The notes under the pieces were generated by a model. It ran no database searches. It was not told the origin of the DNA and saw nothing but the letters and a program-made list of their open reading frames with translations. Below are positions 1 to 10,299 of a stretch of 64,000 bases of DNA, piece after piece; positions within the stretch are counted from its first letter, which is position 1, and every line of letters begins with the position of its first letter. Source of the stretch: Bog-532 sp963742865 (GTDB lineage Bacteria; Actinomycetota; Actinomycetes; Streptosporangiales; Streptosporangiaceae). The DNA lies in contig CAVUNW010000043.1 of assembly GCA_963742865.1 (NCBI GenBank), positions 76,454 to 140,453 of the forward strand. The letters run 5' to 3'. Both the position numbers and the translations under genes were made by a program.

Positions 1-3000
1 GCGGCGGCGGAAGCCGAGGCGTACGGCCAGTTCCGGTCGCTGGCCGAGGTCGCCACGACCCGCAATGTGATGCTGCCGGTCGGCGCCGACCACGTGATCC
101 CGCCGCGCTGGGTCACCGAGATCCACCGGGACTGGAACGCCCGGTACCTCTGGCCGAGGTTCGTGACTGCCGTCCCGGCCGAGTTCTTCGAGGCCGTCCG
201 GTCGGACGCGGCAAGCTACCGGGGCGTGGATCACCCCGCAGACCCGGGACATGAATCCGATCTATACCGGCAAGGACGTCTCCTACATCGACACCAAGCA
301 GGCGCAGCGCACCGCCGAGGTCGCGTGCCTCGACGGCGAGCGGCTGGCCACGCTCGCCTGGCTGGCCGGCGGCCCGTACCCGGCCGAGTCGATCGACAAG
401 GCGTGGCGCCAGCTCGCCTACGGCGCGCATCACGACGCGATCACCGGCACCGAGGGCGACCAGGTCTATCTGGACCTGCTGGCCGGCTGGCGGGAGGCCT
501 GGGAACGCGGCGACACGGCGCGCACCGCAGCCGCCCGCCACCTCGCCGGCGCGCCCGGCCTGCCCATCGCGCCCGGAGCGGCCGGGAACGGCGCAGACGT
601 TGCGGGGGCCGCACCTTGGGCCCAGGAGACCGGAGACGGCACTGTGCGTCTTCAATACCCTGTCCCGGCCGCGGTCCGGCATGGCCCGGTACACGCTGAC
701 GATCGATGAACCCGGCACCGAACGGATCGCGCTGCGAGATCACGACGGCGCGGAGCTTCCCGTGCTGGCCGAGGGCGTGCGGCGGCATCCCGACGATTCA
801 CTGGCCGAGGTGACCCTGATCTTCCGCGCCGCCGATGTGCCCGCTCTCGGCTACCGCGCCTTCTGGGCCTCAGCGGAGCCGGGCCCAGTGAGGGGCCCAG
901 GGGGAGCACTGAGAGCCGAGGGGCACCGGGAGGGGCACCGGGCCGCCGGTGCACGGATGGACCGCGATCCCGGGCACGATGATCGAGAACGAGACGTTCC
1001 GGGTGACGGCCGACCCGGCCCGCGGCGGGACGCTCGGCGTCATCACCGACCGGCGGACCGGGAAGAACCTGCTGCGCGGGCCCGGCAACGAGATGGTCCT
1101 GGCGGAGGAATACCCCGCTCATCCGCGCTGGGGCGAGGGCCCCTGGCACCTGTCACCGAAGGGACCGGGCCAGGGCTCGGCGGCCGCCCCGGCCCGGGTC
1201 CGGGCCGAGCGCTGCCCGGTCGGCTCGCGCCTGATCGCCGAGTTCCCGCTGGGCGGCCTGACGATCACCCAGGAGACGCTGCTGTGGGACGGCGAGCAGC
1301 GGGTGGAGTTCCGGACGCACGTGGACGGCGACATCGGGCAGGACCGGCTGCTGCGGGTCCGCTTCCCCGCTGATGTCCCCGGCGGACTGCCGGTGTACCA
1401 GACCGCCACGGCCGTCATCGGGCGCCCGTTCGGCCATCCCGATGTCGACTCCGCCGAGCACTGGTTCACGCTGGACAACCCGGCGCACGACTGGTTCGCC
1501 GTGGGCTCCACCGCCCGGCTCGTGCTGACCGGCCCGGACGGCACGCGCCTGACCCAGGCGATCGGCGTCGCCGAGGTGGTCAGCCCCAGGGCCGCCACCG
1601 AGGCGGACCAGGCCAGCCGGGACGCCATCCGCGACCTGATCGCGGCGCTGGCGGCGGCGGGCGTCACCGCCACCTGCTCCCGGCCCGACGGTCCCCGGTA
1701 CGGCGCGATCGACGCGGACTCCAACCTGCCCGACGTGCGGATCGCGCTCGGCGGCCCGGACGATAACCCGTTCACCGCCGAGGCCCTGACCGCGGCCGGC
1801 TCGGCCTACGCGAAGGAACTCGGCGCACGGCTAGAGGGGGGTGGCACCGCGCGGCTGTGGCTGCCCGCCGCCCGGGACCGCGACGGCACGTTCGTGCCCA
1901 GCGCGGACCTGCGGGGCGCGGCGGATCTGCCGGTGCTGATCGTGGCCGGAAACGGCGCGCCCGGCGTCCCCGGGGAAACCGCCGGGAGCGCCAGCCTGGA
2001 TGCGGCGATCGCCGATCTCGTCCAGGACCTGGCTGACGCCGTGGTGGAGGTGCCTGCCACCGATATCGCGGACCAGGTGACCGACAGCGACGCCCCGCTG
2101 GCGGACCAGTCCGTCGCGCTGCTCAACCGGGGCACCCCGGGGTGCGCCATCAGCCCCGACGGCACGCTGCACCTGTCGCTGATGCGGTGCTGCAGCTCAT
2201 GGCCGGCCGGGGTGTGGATCGATGGTGACAAGCGCGCCGCGCCAGACGGCAGCAGCTTCGCGTGGCAGCACTGGAGCCACACGTTCGAGTACGCGCTGGC
2301 CGCCGGGCAGGGCGACTGGCGGGACGCCGGTTTCACCGCTGCCGGGACCGAATACAACCACGACCTGATCACCTGTGCGGGCGGCGGCCCCGCTGCGGTC
2401 CTCGCGCCCGGGGTGAGCCTGGTGTCCGTCGACCACCCTGCGGTGCTGCTTTCCGCGCTGAAACCGCACGGCAATCCGCTGGCGTGCGGCCTGGCCCGGC
2501 CTGCCTGCGGCTTCGGACGGGCTGACGATGCGGCTGCGGGAAACCGAAGGGCGGCCCGCCCGGGCGCGGATCCAGTTGCGGGGCGGCATCGCCTCGGCGT
2601 ACCTGACCGACCTGCTCGAGGAGCAGGATCTGGGCCCACTGCCGGTGCAGGACGAGGAGGTCATCATCGACCTCCCGCCGTTCGGCACCGTGACGGCGGT
2701 GGTGCAGCCGGTTGTGCCGCCGGCCACAGCGCTGGACGCCGAGCCGCCGGTGCCACTGGGCACGACGAACCTGCTGGCGGAGACGGCCGTTCCGGAGGGC
2801 ACGCTGGCCGGACTGCTGGAGCCGGCGCAGCCGGTGTACGCGCGGTACTGGCTGCACGGCAAGGGACCCGCCCCGGCCGGCAACCTGCCGGTGGCGGTGC
2901 ACATCTCACCGCAGCTGAGCGGCCTCAGCCTGAACGGCTCCGGCCCGGGCGAGGCGGCGGCGGCGCTCCGGGTGACCGTGGCCTGCGGACCTGAGCCGGC

Positions 3001-3687
3001 CGCGGGCACCCTGCGGCTGCTGGTGCCCGAGGGACTGTCCGCCGACTTCAGTGCCAGCGCCCCCGCAAAGGCCGCGTCCCCGGGAAAAGCAGCATCCCCG
3101 GGAAGACCAGCGCGCCCGGGAACGCCAGCGCGGTCGCCTACGACCTGCCCGCCCGCGGCTACGCGGACTGGGATGTGCTCGTCCGGGCCTGCCCCGGCAC
3201 GCGTCCCGGCCGCTACGTCGTCGCGGCGCAGATCTCCGATGACCTGGGCCAGGTGATCGAGGACGCGGCCGTGGTGCACGCGGGCGGTCCCGGCGAGCCC
3301 GACCTCTACCTGCCCCTGGACGACGTGCTGCGGCTGGTGGAGGCGGGCACCGCGGCGACGGCCGCCGAGCTTGGCCTGGCCACGCTCACGCCGGCGCTGC
3401 GCCTCGCGCCCGGCGGGACCGGCAGCCTGGCCGTCGAGCTGTCCAGCGGCCTGGCGTCGCAGATGCGCGGGGAGGCGCAGCTGGTGTCGCCGTTCGGCAG
3501 CTGGGAAGCGGTCGGGCCGTGGACACAGGGTTTCCAGATCAGCCCGGGAGGCCGCGCCACCGTGAGTTTCCCGGTCCGGGTGCCCGCCGCGGCCCGGCCC
3601 GGGACCCAGTGGTGGGCGCTGGTCAAGGTCATGTACTTCGGCCGGGTCCGCTACAGCGAAGCCGTGCCCGTGACGGTGACCGCCTGA
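1..3687 (+). pseudogene. Glycoside hydrolase family 38 alpha-mannosidase, 5'-truncated by the window edge and split by about five frameshifts
   Basis: The coding sequence continues across three frames. Frame 1 runs to about 230, frame 2 carries the family-typical stretch MNPIYTGKDVSYIDTKQ and the GAHHDAITGTEGDQVY region (about 251-640), frame 3 covers about 640-890, frame 1 resumes at about 949-2510 with the beta-sandwich (NETFRVTADPARGGTL), frame 2 at about 2528-3100, and frame 1 finishes with a C-terminal NEW3-like Ig domain ending in VPVTVTA. GH38 enzymes hydrolyse alpha-mannosidic linkages; the catalytic N-terminal domain lies mostly upstream of the window. Every segment remains recognisable, so this is either a very young pseudogene or an intact gene with indel errors. 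The next gene follows 13 bp later on the same strand. Confidence 0.75.
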
Positions 3688-3700
3688 TGGGCACAGCCTG

Positions 3701-4513
3701 ATGGCGGGGACACCGCCGGTCGCCGTGATCACCGGGGCCGGCTCCGGGATAGGGCGGGACATCGCCACTGCGATGCTGAAGGCCGGCCATCGAGTGGCCC
3801 TGGCCGGCCGGAGAGCCGAGACCCTGCAGGCTACCGCCGCCGCGGCGGCCGGGGAGGCCCTGGTCGTACCGACCGACGTGCGGTCCGCCGAGTCGGTCGG
3901 CGCCCTGTTCACGGAGGTCGTGGGCACCTGGGGCCGGGTCGACGTGCTGGTCAACAACGCGGGCACGTTCGGCACGGGCGCGCCCTTGGACGACGTGCCG
4001 CTGGATCAGTGGAACGCCGTCATCGAGACCAACGTGACCGGCTCGTTCCTGTGCGCCCAGGCAGCGTTCCGGCAGATGAAGCACCAGGAGCCGCAGGGCG
4101 GCCGGATCATCAACAACGGCTCGGTGTCGGCGCACGTGCCCCGCCCGTTCGCGGTGGCCTACACGGCCAGCAAGCACGCGATCACGGGCCTGACCAAGAC
4201 GATCTCGCTAGAGGGACGGCCGTACCGGATCGCCTGCGGCCAGATCGACGTCGGCAACGCGGCGACCGAAATGACCGGGGCGTTCGGCACCGGGGTGCGG
4301 CAGGCAGACGGGTCGGTCCGCGGCGAGCCGCTGATGGATACCCGTCACGTGACCGACGCCGTGCTGCTCATGGCGGGCCTCCCCCTCGACGCGAACGTCG
4401 AGTTCCTCACCATCATGGCGACGAATATGCCCTACATCGGCCGGGCGCTGAGCCTGCCAGGGCTGGGCCTGGCTGGGGCGGCAGGGGCGGCGGCTGGGCC
4501 TGGCGGGGACTAG
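3701..4513 (+). CDS. SDR family NAD(P)-dependent oxidoreductase
   Basis: Classical short-chain dehydrogenase of 270 residues. The N-terminal Rossmann motif TGAGSGIG binds NAD(P), NNAG lies in the middle, the catalytic Ser is in NNGSVSAH and the active-site pair is YTASK. This completes the Asn-Ser-Tyr-Lys set. Substrate cannot be told from sequence. The C-terminus runs into an Ala/Gly-rich tail (LAGAAGAAAGPGGD) that may not be structured. The ATG at 3701 sits 13 bp after the alpha-mannosidase stop, so the two are probably co-transcribed and the enzyme may act on a sugar or polyol. No strong ribosome-binding site is seen, consistent with translational coupling. Confidence 0.85.
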   Translation: MAGTPPVAVITGAGSGIGRDIATAMLKAGHRVALAGRRAETLQATAAAAAGEALVVPTDVRSAESVGALFTEVVGTWGRVDVLVNNAGTFGTGAPLDDVPLDQWNAVIETNVTGSFLCAQAAFRQMKHQEPQGGRIINNGSVSAHVPRPFAVAYTASKHAITGLTKTISLEGRPYRIACGQIDVGNAATEMTGAFGTGVRQADGSVRGEPLMDTRHVTDAVLLMAGLPLDANVEFLTIMATNMPYIGRALSLPGLGLAGAAGAAAGPGGD

Positions 4514-4704
4514 ACCTGGCCCAGGGCACCTGGAGGAGGCCTCTCCGGACGTCTGCCCGCTCCTCCCGGCTTCCGCTCGGTCATGGCCGCCCCTGCGGGC
4601 CACACGTGCGGCACGACAGTAACACGCGCACTTCGCCGGTCCCTGGGCAAAAGATCCCGAATTTACCGAAAAGTGTCCATATCGCCATCGGCCTGTCAGA
4701 TGGC

Positions 4705-4740
4705 CGGTGCCCGCCCCGCCAGGCGACGGGACGGGCACCG
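4705..4740. terminator. Bidirectional terminator-like hairpin between convergent genes
   Basis: Arms CGGTGCCCGCCCCG and CGGGACGGGCACCG pair over 13 of 14 positions around an 8-nt loop. The hairpin lies between the converging ends of the SDR gene (4513) and the MFS gene (stop at 4756). There is no U-tract, as is common in actinomycetes. The rest of 4514-4755 shows no gene. Confidence 0.5.
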
Positions 4741-4755
4741 GGAACACCGGCCGGG

Positions 4756-6280
4756 TCAGAGGGCGAGGACTTCTTCCTCCGCCTCCGCCGGCCGCGGCCG
4801 GGGCGGGGGCGCCATCGGGGCGCGGACGCGGATCAGCGTGGCCATCACGATCAGCGCCACCGCGTCCAGGATGGCGGCGAGCAGGAACGCGGTCGACATG
4901 CCGTGCGCGAGGGCGTGACGCGCCTGCAGGGCCGGGGCCACCCCGGCGAGCGGGTGCCGCGCCGCGTCGTGGAAGGACGTGCCGAACACCGCGACCAGGA
5001 CGGCCAGCCCCAGCGCCCCGCCGACCTGCTGCATGACGTTGACCATGCTGGAGGCGGCGCCGGAGTCCTCCGGCTGCACACCGGCCAGCGAGGCCGTGGT
5101 CAGGGGCACGAACACGGTCCCCATGCCCGCCCCGAGGAGCACCATGGGGCCGATGACGCCGGTCCAGTACCCGGTACCGGGCGAGACGCGGGACAGCCAG
5201 GCCATGCCGATGATGACCGGCACCATGCCGGCGACCATCAGCGTCTTGGGCCGGACGAGACCCATGAGCCGGGGAACCACCCGCGACACGCCGAACAGCA
5301 TGATCGTCATGGGCAGGAACGCGATGCCGGCGCGCAGCGGGCTGAAGCCGAGAATGTCCTGCAGGAACTGGGTCAGGAAGTAGAACATCCCGAACATCCC
5401 GGCCACCAGCAGCAGCCGCGCGACGTAGGACCCGGACCGGCTGGCGTCGGCGAACAGTCGCAGCGGCGTGATCGGCTGCCGCGCGCGGCTCTCGGTGACC
5501 AGGAAGGCGGCGAGCAGCACCGCGGCCGCCGCGAAGGCGCCGATCGCCAGCGCCGTCGCCCCAGCCGCTGGCGGCGGCGCGGATGAACGCGTACACCAGT
5601 GACGCCATGCCGAGGGTCGAGGTGAGCGCGCCGGCCACGTCGAAGCGGCCCGGCTGGCGCGGCGTCTCGGCCACGTACCGGGGCGCGGCGGCCAGCGCGA
5701 TCAGCCCGATCGGCACGTTGATGAACAGCACCCACCGCCAGGACAGCCACTCGGTGATAACGCCGCCGAGCACCAGGCCGAGCGATGCCCCGCCAGTGAT
5801 GACGCCGGTGTAGATGGCCAGCGCCCGGGTCCGCTCGCGGCCCTCGGAGAAGCTGCCGATGATCAGCGCCAGCACCGCGGGCGAGGCCAGCGCCCCGCCG
5901 ACGCCCTGCAGGGCGCGTGCGGCCAGCAGCAGGCCGGCCGAGGTGGCCAGGCCGCCCGCCAGCGAGGCCAGCGTGAAGAGGCCGACCCCGATGAGGAACA
6001 TCCGCCGCCGGCCGAGGATGTCGCCGGCGCGGCCACCAAGCAGCAGCAGGCCGCCGAACGTCAGCGTGTACCCGTTCATCACCCAGGACAGGCTGGTCGC
6101 GCTGAAGTGCAGGCCATGCTGGATCTCCGGCAGCGCGATGTTCACCACCGTGGCGTCCAGGATGACCATGAGCTGGGCGCAGAGCAGAATGACCAGGGCC
6201 ATTCCGCGGTGGCCGTAGCCGCGGCGCGGCGTATCCCGGTTCCGCAGCGCCCCTGGTGAAACAGCAGGGGAAGAAGACAC
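4756..6280 (-). CDS. DHA2-family MFS drug exporter (EmrB/QacA type), one frameshift near 5565
   Basis: Polytopic membrane protein, predicted 14 transmembrane segments, proton-driven drug efflux. The N-terminal half (from 6280) carries the signature ILDATVVNIALPEIQ and the motif-A loop GGRAGDILGRRRMF, and reads to about AAASGWGD. There the frame shifts by one base and continues as a full second half (LLAAFLVTESRARQPITPL, FYFLTQFLQDILGFSPL) ending in AEAEEEVLAL. Both halves are well conserved, so the break may be a sequence error. The gene is divergent from a TetR regulator at 6431, with operator-like repeats between them, so it is likely that regulator's target. Confidence 0.8.
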
Positions 6281-6357
6281 TTTGCCTCCACGTTGTGTGG
6301 TCAGTTCGCTTCCGCCATCGAGGTTCCGCTGGCCAGGCGGTACACTCGGGATAGAAA

Positions 6358-6396
6358 CGGAGGCCTACTCCGGTTACTATACGGAGGCACCCTCCG
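6358..6396. promoter_or_regulatory. Two operator-like inverted repeats in the MFS/TetR divergent promoter
   Basis: CGGAGGCCTACTCCG (6358-6372; arms CGGAG/CTCCG) and CGGAGGCACCCTCCG (6382-6396; arms CGGAGG/CCTCCG) share the same half-site and are centred 24 bp apart. They lie in the 150-bp gap between the exporter and the TetR gene. Inferred to be the repressor's binding sites. Confidence 0.6.
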
Positions 6397-6430
6397 CTTT
6401 GGCAAACTAATTATTCAATGACGAAGGCCA

Positions 6431-7042
6431 ATGACCAGAACTGACACCCCCCTCACGGAGCAGCCAGCGGCGCCGCCGATGCGCGCGGACGCGCGACGCA
6501 GTCATGAGCGGTTGCTGGCCGCGGCGACGGCCGCGTTCGCGGAGAAGGGCGCCGACGCGCCGCTGGAGGACATCGCCCGCCGCGCCGGGGTCGGGATCGG
6601 CACGCTTTACCGGCACTTCCCCACCCGGCTGGACCTGCAGGAGGCGGTGTTCCGCACACAGGTCAAAGCGGTCTGCGCCCGGGGCGAGGAACTAGCCAGC
6701 TATCCCTCCGCCGGGGAGGCCTTCGCAGGCTGGCTGCGCGTGCTGGCCAGCTACCTGGTCACCAAGCGCGGCCTGGCCAGCGCGCTGATCGCGGCGCGGG
6801 GCGTGGACTCTGACGTCATCAGCGCGTGCAGCCGCACCATTCGCGAGACCGCGGGGCGGCTGCTGGACCGCGCCCAGGAGGCCGGCGCCGTGCGCGCCGA
6901 TCTCACCGCGACGGACGTGATGATGCTGGTGCACGGGGTCGTGGTCGCGACCGAGCGGACCCCGGATCAGGCCGACCGGCTGCTGTCCCTCACTCTCGAT
7001 GGGCTCCGGGCCCGCGACGGGGAAGACGGGGAAAAGGCCTGA
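6431..7042 (+). CDS. TetR/AcrR family transcriptional regulator
   Basis: Protein of 203 residues. Residues about 20-65 form the TetR helix-turn-helix, with the typical recognition region LEDIARRAGVGIGTLYRHFP. The C-terminal part resembles the SbtR-like ligand-binding domain (LASALIAARGVDSDV, VMMLVHGVVVATE). Its divergent position next to a DHA2 exporter, with two CGGAGG inverted repeats between, suggests it represses the exporter and itself and is released by an exported compound. The ATG at 6431 is chosen because the extension MTRTDTPLTEQ precedes the HTH as usual for this family. Confidence 0.9.
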   Translation: MTRTDTPLTEQPAAPPMRADARRSHERLLAAATAAFAEKGADAPLEDIARRAGVGIGTLYRHFPTRLDLQEAVFRTQVKAVCARGEELASYPSAGEAFAGWLRVLASYLVTKRGLASALIAARGVDSDVISACSRTIRETAGRLLDRAQEAGAVRADLTATDVMMLVHGVVVATERTPDQADRLLSLTLDGLRARDGEDGEKA

Positions 7043-7045
7043 TCG

Positions 7046-7537
7046 TCAGGGGACGGCCGGCGGCCGGTTCTCGTACGGGGTGCTCAGCACGATCGTCGTC
7101 CGGGTGGACACCCCGGCCACGCCCCTGATCTCCTGCAGCAGGTCCTCCAGCGCCGCCGGTGAGGCCACCCGCACCTTGAGGATGTAGTTCTCGTCCCCCG
7201 CCACGCTGTGGCACGCCTCAATCGCCGCGATCGGCTCCAGCCGCTGCGGGACGTCGTCGGGGGCGGCCGCGTCGAAGGGCTTGATCGAGATGAAGGCCGT
7301 TAGCGGCAACCCGATCTCATCGGGGCTGCACAGCGCCGCGTAGCCCTTGATCACCCCGCCCTGCTCCAGCCGGCGTACACGCTGGTGCGCCGCCGATACC
7401 GACAGCCCGGTCCGCTTAGCCAGCTCGGTAAAGCTCATCCGGCCGTCACCGGACAGGAGCGCGACGATTGCGCGGTCGATCTCTTCCACCCGGACACCGT
7501 AGCGCTGGCCGGCGCGGTACGGATCATGCCGGGCCAT
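7046..7537 (-). CDS. Lrp/AsnC family transcriptional regulator
   Basis: Protein of 163 residues with the two-domain Lrp layout. The N-terminal winged HTH (IDRAIVALLSGDGRMSFTEL, then TGLSVSAAHQRVRRLEQGGVI) is followed by an alpha/beta RAM domain (AFISIKPF, AIEACHSVAGDENYILKV) that binds amino acids or related effectors and oligomerises. It converges with the TetR gene (3-bp gap) and is divergent from the ABC ATPase at 7709; the AT-rich 171-bp gap between them holds a short palindrome. Target genes cannot be assigned from the sequence. Confidence 0.9.
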   Translation of the reverse strand: MARHDPYRAGQRYGVRVEEIDRAIVALLSGDGRMSFTELAKRTGLSVSAAHQRVRRLEQGGVIKGYAALCSPDEIGLPLTAFISIKPFDAAAPDDVPQRLEPIAAIEACHSVAGDENYILKVRVASPAALEDLLQEIRGVAGVSTRTTIVLSTPYENRPPAVP

Positions 7538-7600
7538 GCGGCCGCCACGTGGTGCCGGTCAGCCCGTCTTTTATAACGAAACGGTCTCAATCTTTACGCT

Positions 7601-7611
7601 AATGTAACATT
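7601..7611. promoter_or_regulatory. Possible Lrp operator upstream of the ABC ATPase
   Basis: AATGTAACATT has perfect 5-bp arms AATGT/ACATT around a central A. It sits inside an unusually AT-rich tract (about 7570-7625) between the divergent Lrp and ABC-ATPase genes. Role inferred from position only. Confidence 0.3.
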
Positions 7612-7708
7612 GAAGGTTGTGATCTTAACGCGGAACGACCCCGAAGTTACGCTGCCGACCAGGACATGACACGGGCCTCGACCCGGGCCCATAACGCAAG
7701 GGAGCACT

Positions 7709-8941
7709 ATGGCCCAGATAGTCCTCGATCACATCGACAAGGTCTATGCCGGTGGTGTGAAGGCCATCGACGGGTTCTCCCTCGAGGTGAAAGACGGCGA
7801 GTTCATGGTCCTGGTCGGCCCTTCCGGGTGCGGTAAGTCCACCGCGCTGCGGTCGATCGCGGGGCTGGAGGAGATCAGCTCCGGGACCATCACGATCGGC
7901 GATCGGGTGGTCAACGATCTTCCGCCGAAGGACCGGGACATCGCCATGGTGTTCCAGAACTACGCGCTCTACCCGCACATGACGGTCGAGCAGAACCTCG
8001 CCTTCGGCCTGCAGCTGCGCAAGACCCCCAAAGATGAGATCAAGCGCCGGGTCACCGAGGCGGCCAAGATGCTCGGCCTTGACCAGTACCTCAAGCGCAA
8101 GCCGGCCGCCCTGTCCGGTGGCCAGCGGCAGCGCGTGGCCATGGGCCGCGCGATCGTCCGCGAACCGCAGGCGTTCCTCATGGACGAGCCGCTGTCCAAC
8201 CTGGACGCCAAGCTGCGGGTGTCAATGCGCGCGTCCCTCAACCAGCTGCACGAGCGCCTCGGCGTCACCACCATCTACGTCACCCACGACCAGGTTGAGG
8301 CCATGACCCTGGGCCACCGGGTCTGCGTCATGCGCGACGGCCGGCTGCAGCAGGTCGACACGCCGCAGCGCCTGTTCGAGTCGCCGGTCAACCTCTTCGT
8401 GGCCGGCTTCATCGGCTCGCCCGCGATGAACTTCGTGTCGGCCGAGCTGACCCGGGACGATGGGCCGACGGTCGCCTTCGCCGGGTACAAGCTCGCGGTG
8501 CCTGCCGCGGTCATCGAGAACAAGCCGGGCCTGGACAGCTACTTCGGGCGCAAGGTCATCCTGGGCATCCGGCCGTCCGACTTCGAGGACGCCACGCTCG
8601 CCGACGCGGGCTGGGCCCGGATGCCGGTCACCGCGGGCGTCACCGAGGAGCTGGGCAGCGAGATCCACGTCATCTTCACGATCGACGCGCCTCCGGTCGA
8701 GCACTCCAGTATCACCGACGCGGCCACCGGCGACAGCGGGGAAGACGAGAGCGTCGCGGCCCTGGTCGGCGGCAAGGCACTGTGGACGGCACGGGTGCAG
8801 GCCCGGTCCAGGGTCCGCCCCAACCAGCGGATCGAGCTCGCCATCGACACGGCCAACCTGCAGTTCTTCGACGCCGACAGCGGCCTGTCCATCGGCCACC
8901 CCGAAGCCGTCCACTCCGCCGCCGAACCCGCCACGGTGTAG
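7709..8941 (+). CDS. Sugar ABC transporter ATP-binding protein (UgpC/MsiK type)
   Basis: Cytoplasmic ATPase of 410 residues. Walker A is GPSGCGKST, the signature LSGGQRQR, Walker B AFLMDEPLSNLD and the H-loop THDQVEAM. A MalK-like C-terminal regulatory OB domain follows (GFIGSPAMNFV, ILGIRPSDFE). No permease or binding-protein genes are adjacent. This matches the MsiK arrangement, in which one orphan ATPase energises several carbohydrate importers. An acidic, poorly conserved insert (DAATGDSGEDESVAA) lies in the C-terminal domain. The ATG follows GGGAGCACT, an acceptable ribosome-binding site. A strong hairpin follows the stop. Confidence 0.9.
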   Translation: MAQIVLDHIDKVYAGGVKAIDGFSLEVKDGEFMVLVGPSGCGKSTALRSIAGLEEISSGTITIGDRVVNDLPPKDRDIAMVFQNYALYPHMTVEQNLAFGLQLRKTPKDEIKRRVTEAAKMLGLDQYLKRKPAALSGGQRQRVAMGRAIVREPQAFLMDEPLSNLDAKLRVSMRASLNQLHERLGVTTIYVTHDQVEAMTLGHRVCVMRDGRLQQVDTPQRLFESPVNLFVAGFIGSPAMNFVSAELTRDDGPTVAFAGYKLAVPAAVIENKPGLDSYFGRKVILGIRPSDFEDATLADAGWARMPVTAGVTEELGSEIHVIFTIDAPPVEHSSITDAATGDSGEDESVAALVGGKALWTARVQARSRVRPNQRIELAIDTANLQFFDADSGLSIGHPEAVHSAAEPATV

Positions 8942-8960
8942 AGCCCAGGCTCTGTGCCCG

Positions 8961-9000
8961 ACGGCCGCTCTCCCTGGCCAAAGCCAGGGAGAGCGGCCGT
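8961..9000 (+). terminator. Strong hairpin terminator after the ABC ATPase
   Basis: Perfect 18-bp arms ACGGCCGCTCTCCCTGGC / GCCAGGGAGAGCGGCCGT around the loop CAAA, 19 bp after the stop codon. No long U-tract follows. Confidence 0.75.
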
Positions 9001-9072
9001 TCTAACGCGAGAACCGTGCGCAGGTTATGGCAGGACCACGCGCGGGTTACGGCGAGGCGATCGTTACCGGCC

Positions 9073-9311
9073 CAGCGAACCGGGCCGTCAGGCCCGGTGA
9101 GTGGCCGGTGTGTCGGCGAAGTACCACCGCGCGGGCGCGGAGCGCAGCGGGGGGTTCCGGGGGGTCGCCCCCCGGGCCAGCACAGCGAACCGGGCCGTCA
9201 GGCCCGGTGAGTGGCCGGTGTGTCGGCGAAGTACCACCGCGCGGGCGCGGAGCGCATCCGGGGGGTTCCGGGGGTCGTCCCCCCGGGCCAGCACGTCCCC
9301 CCGGGCCAACA
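9073..9311. repeat. 110-bp direct repeat, two copies plus a partial third
   Basis: Copies begin at 9073 and 9183 with the same CAGCGAACCGGGCCGTCAGG start and are nearly identical. Both end in a CCCCCGGGCCAGCAC-like tail, and a third fragment of the tail lies at about 9294-9311. Each copy holds a CCGGGCC-GTCA-GGCCCGG hairpin. The array fills the gap between the ATPase terminator and the PAC2 gene; no gene is seen in 9001-9329. Confidence 0.8.
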
Positions 9312-9329
9312 CTGTGGGAGAATTGGACT

Positions 9330-10262
9330 ATGCAGCGGGATCCGGAAGACCTGTACGAGCTGGGCGAGGACGTGCCGGACCTGGACGGCCTGGCGATGCT
9401 GCACCACCTCGAGGGCTTCATGGACGCGGGTGCGGCCGGCCGCCTGCTGGCGGAGCAACTGCTGGCCACGTGCGAGTCCGAGACGATCGCCACGTTCGAC
9501 GTGGACCGCCTGATCGACTACCGCTCCCGGCGCCCGATGATGATCTACTCCACCGACCACTGGGAAGACTACGAGCGGCCGGAGCTGGCCGTCCGCCTGA
9601 TGCACGACTCGGCCGGCGCACCGTTCCTGCTAATGTCCGGGCCCGAGCCGGACCACGAGTGGGAACTGTTCGCGGCGGCCGTGCAGTCGCTGTCCGCCCG
9701 CCTGAACGCCGGGCCGCTGATCGGGTTCCACGGCATACCGATGGGCGTGCCGCACACCCGGCCGCTCGGCGTCATCAGCCACGGGACACGCCCCGAACTG
9801 ATCGACGGCCGCCAGCAGATGCCCAGCAAGCTGCAGGTACCCGGCAGCGCCGCGGCGCTGGTGGAGCTGCGCCTGGGCCAGTCCGGCCGGGACGCGCTCG
9901 GCTTCGCCGTCAACGTGCCGCACTATCTGGCACAGGCCGTCTACCCGGAGGCCGCGGTCACGCTGCTGGACAAGGTCAGCGCCGCCACCGGCCTGGACCT
10001 GCCCAGTGACGCGCTGCGCGCGGCCGCGGACCGGACGAACAGCGAGATCGACCGGCAGGTCGCGGAGTCCTCCGAGGTCGCCGAGCTCGTCAACGCGCTG
10101 GAACGGCAGTACGACGCGCTCGCTGAGGCGGGTGAGGCCGGCGACAGCGAAGACAGCCTGCTGAACGGCGAGCAGATGCCCACCGCCGATGAGCTGGCCG
10201 CTCAGTTCGAGCGCTTCCTGGCCGAACAGCAGGGCCGCGGCGACACGCCCCCCGACCGCTGA
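9330..10262 (+). CDS. PAC2 family protein (proteasome assembly chaperone-like)
   Basis: Protein of 310 residues. The PAC2 fold spans about residues 20-230 (AMLHHLEGFMDAGAAGR, GPEPDHEWELFAAAV, GFHGIPMGVPHTRP, LGFAVNVPHYLAQ), followed by a helical acidic C-terminus (ALERQYDALAEAGEAGDSED). PAC2 proteins are conserved in actinobacteria that carry 20S proteasomes, but their bacterial role is not settled. The ATG at 9330 is preferred over upstream in-frame codons: GGGAGAATTGGACT gives a ribosome-binding site, and the upstream reading frame is only the 110-bp repeat. Confidence 0.85.
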   Translation: MQRDPEDLYELGEDVPDLDGLAMLHHLEGFMDAGAAGRLLAEQLLATCESETIATFDVDRLIDYRSRRPMMIYSTDHWEDYERPELAVRLMHDSAGAPFLLMSGPEPDHEWELFAAAVQSLSARLNAGPLIGFHGIPMGVPHTRPLGVISHGTRPELIDGRQQMPSKLQVPGSAAALVELRLGQSGRDALGFAVNVPHYLAQAVYPEAAVTLLDKVSAATGLDLPSDALRAAADRTNSEIDRQVAESSEVAELVNALERQYDALAEAGEAGDSEDSLLNGEQMPTADELAAQFERFLAEQQGRGDTPPDR

Positions 10263-10299
10263 CCCTTCCCGGTTGCGCCTTCCCCGCAGTGCCTTCCCG

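Noticed and set aside
4009..5586. Long plus-strand frame covering the SDR end and the MFS gene
   Set aside because: Low-complexity Arg/Gly/His sequence with no family resemblance; both real genes explain the DNA.
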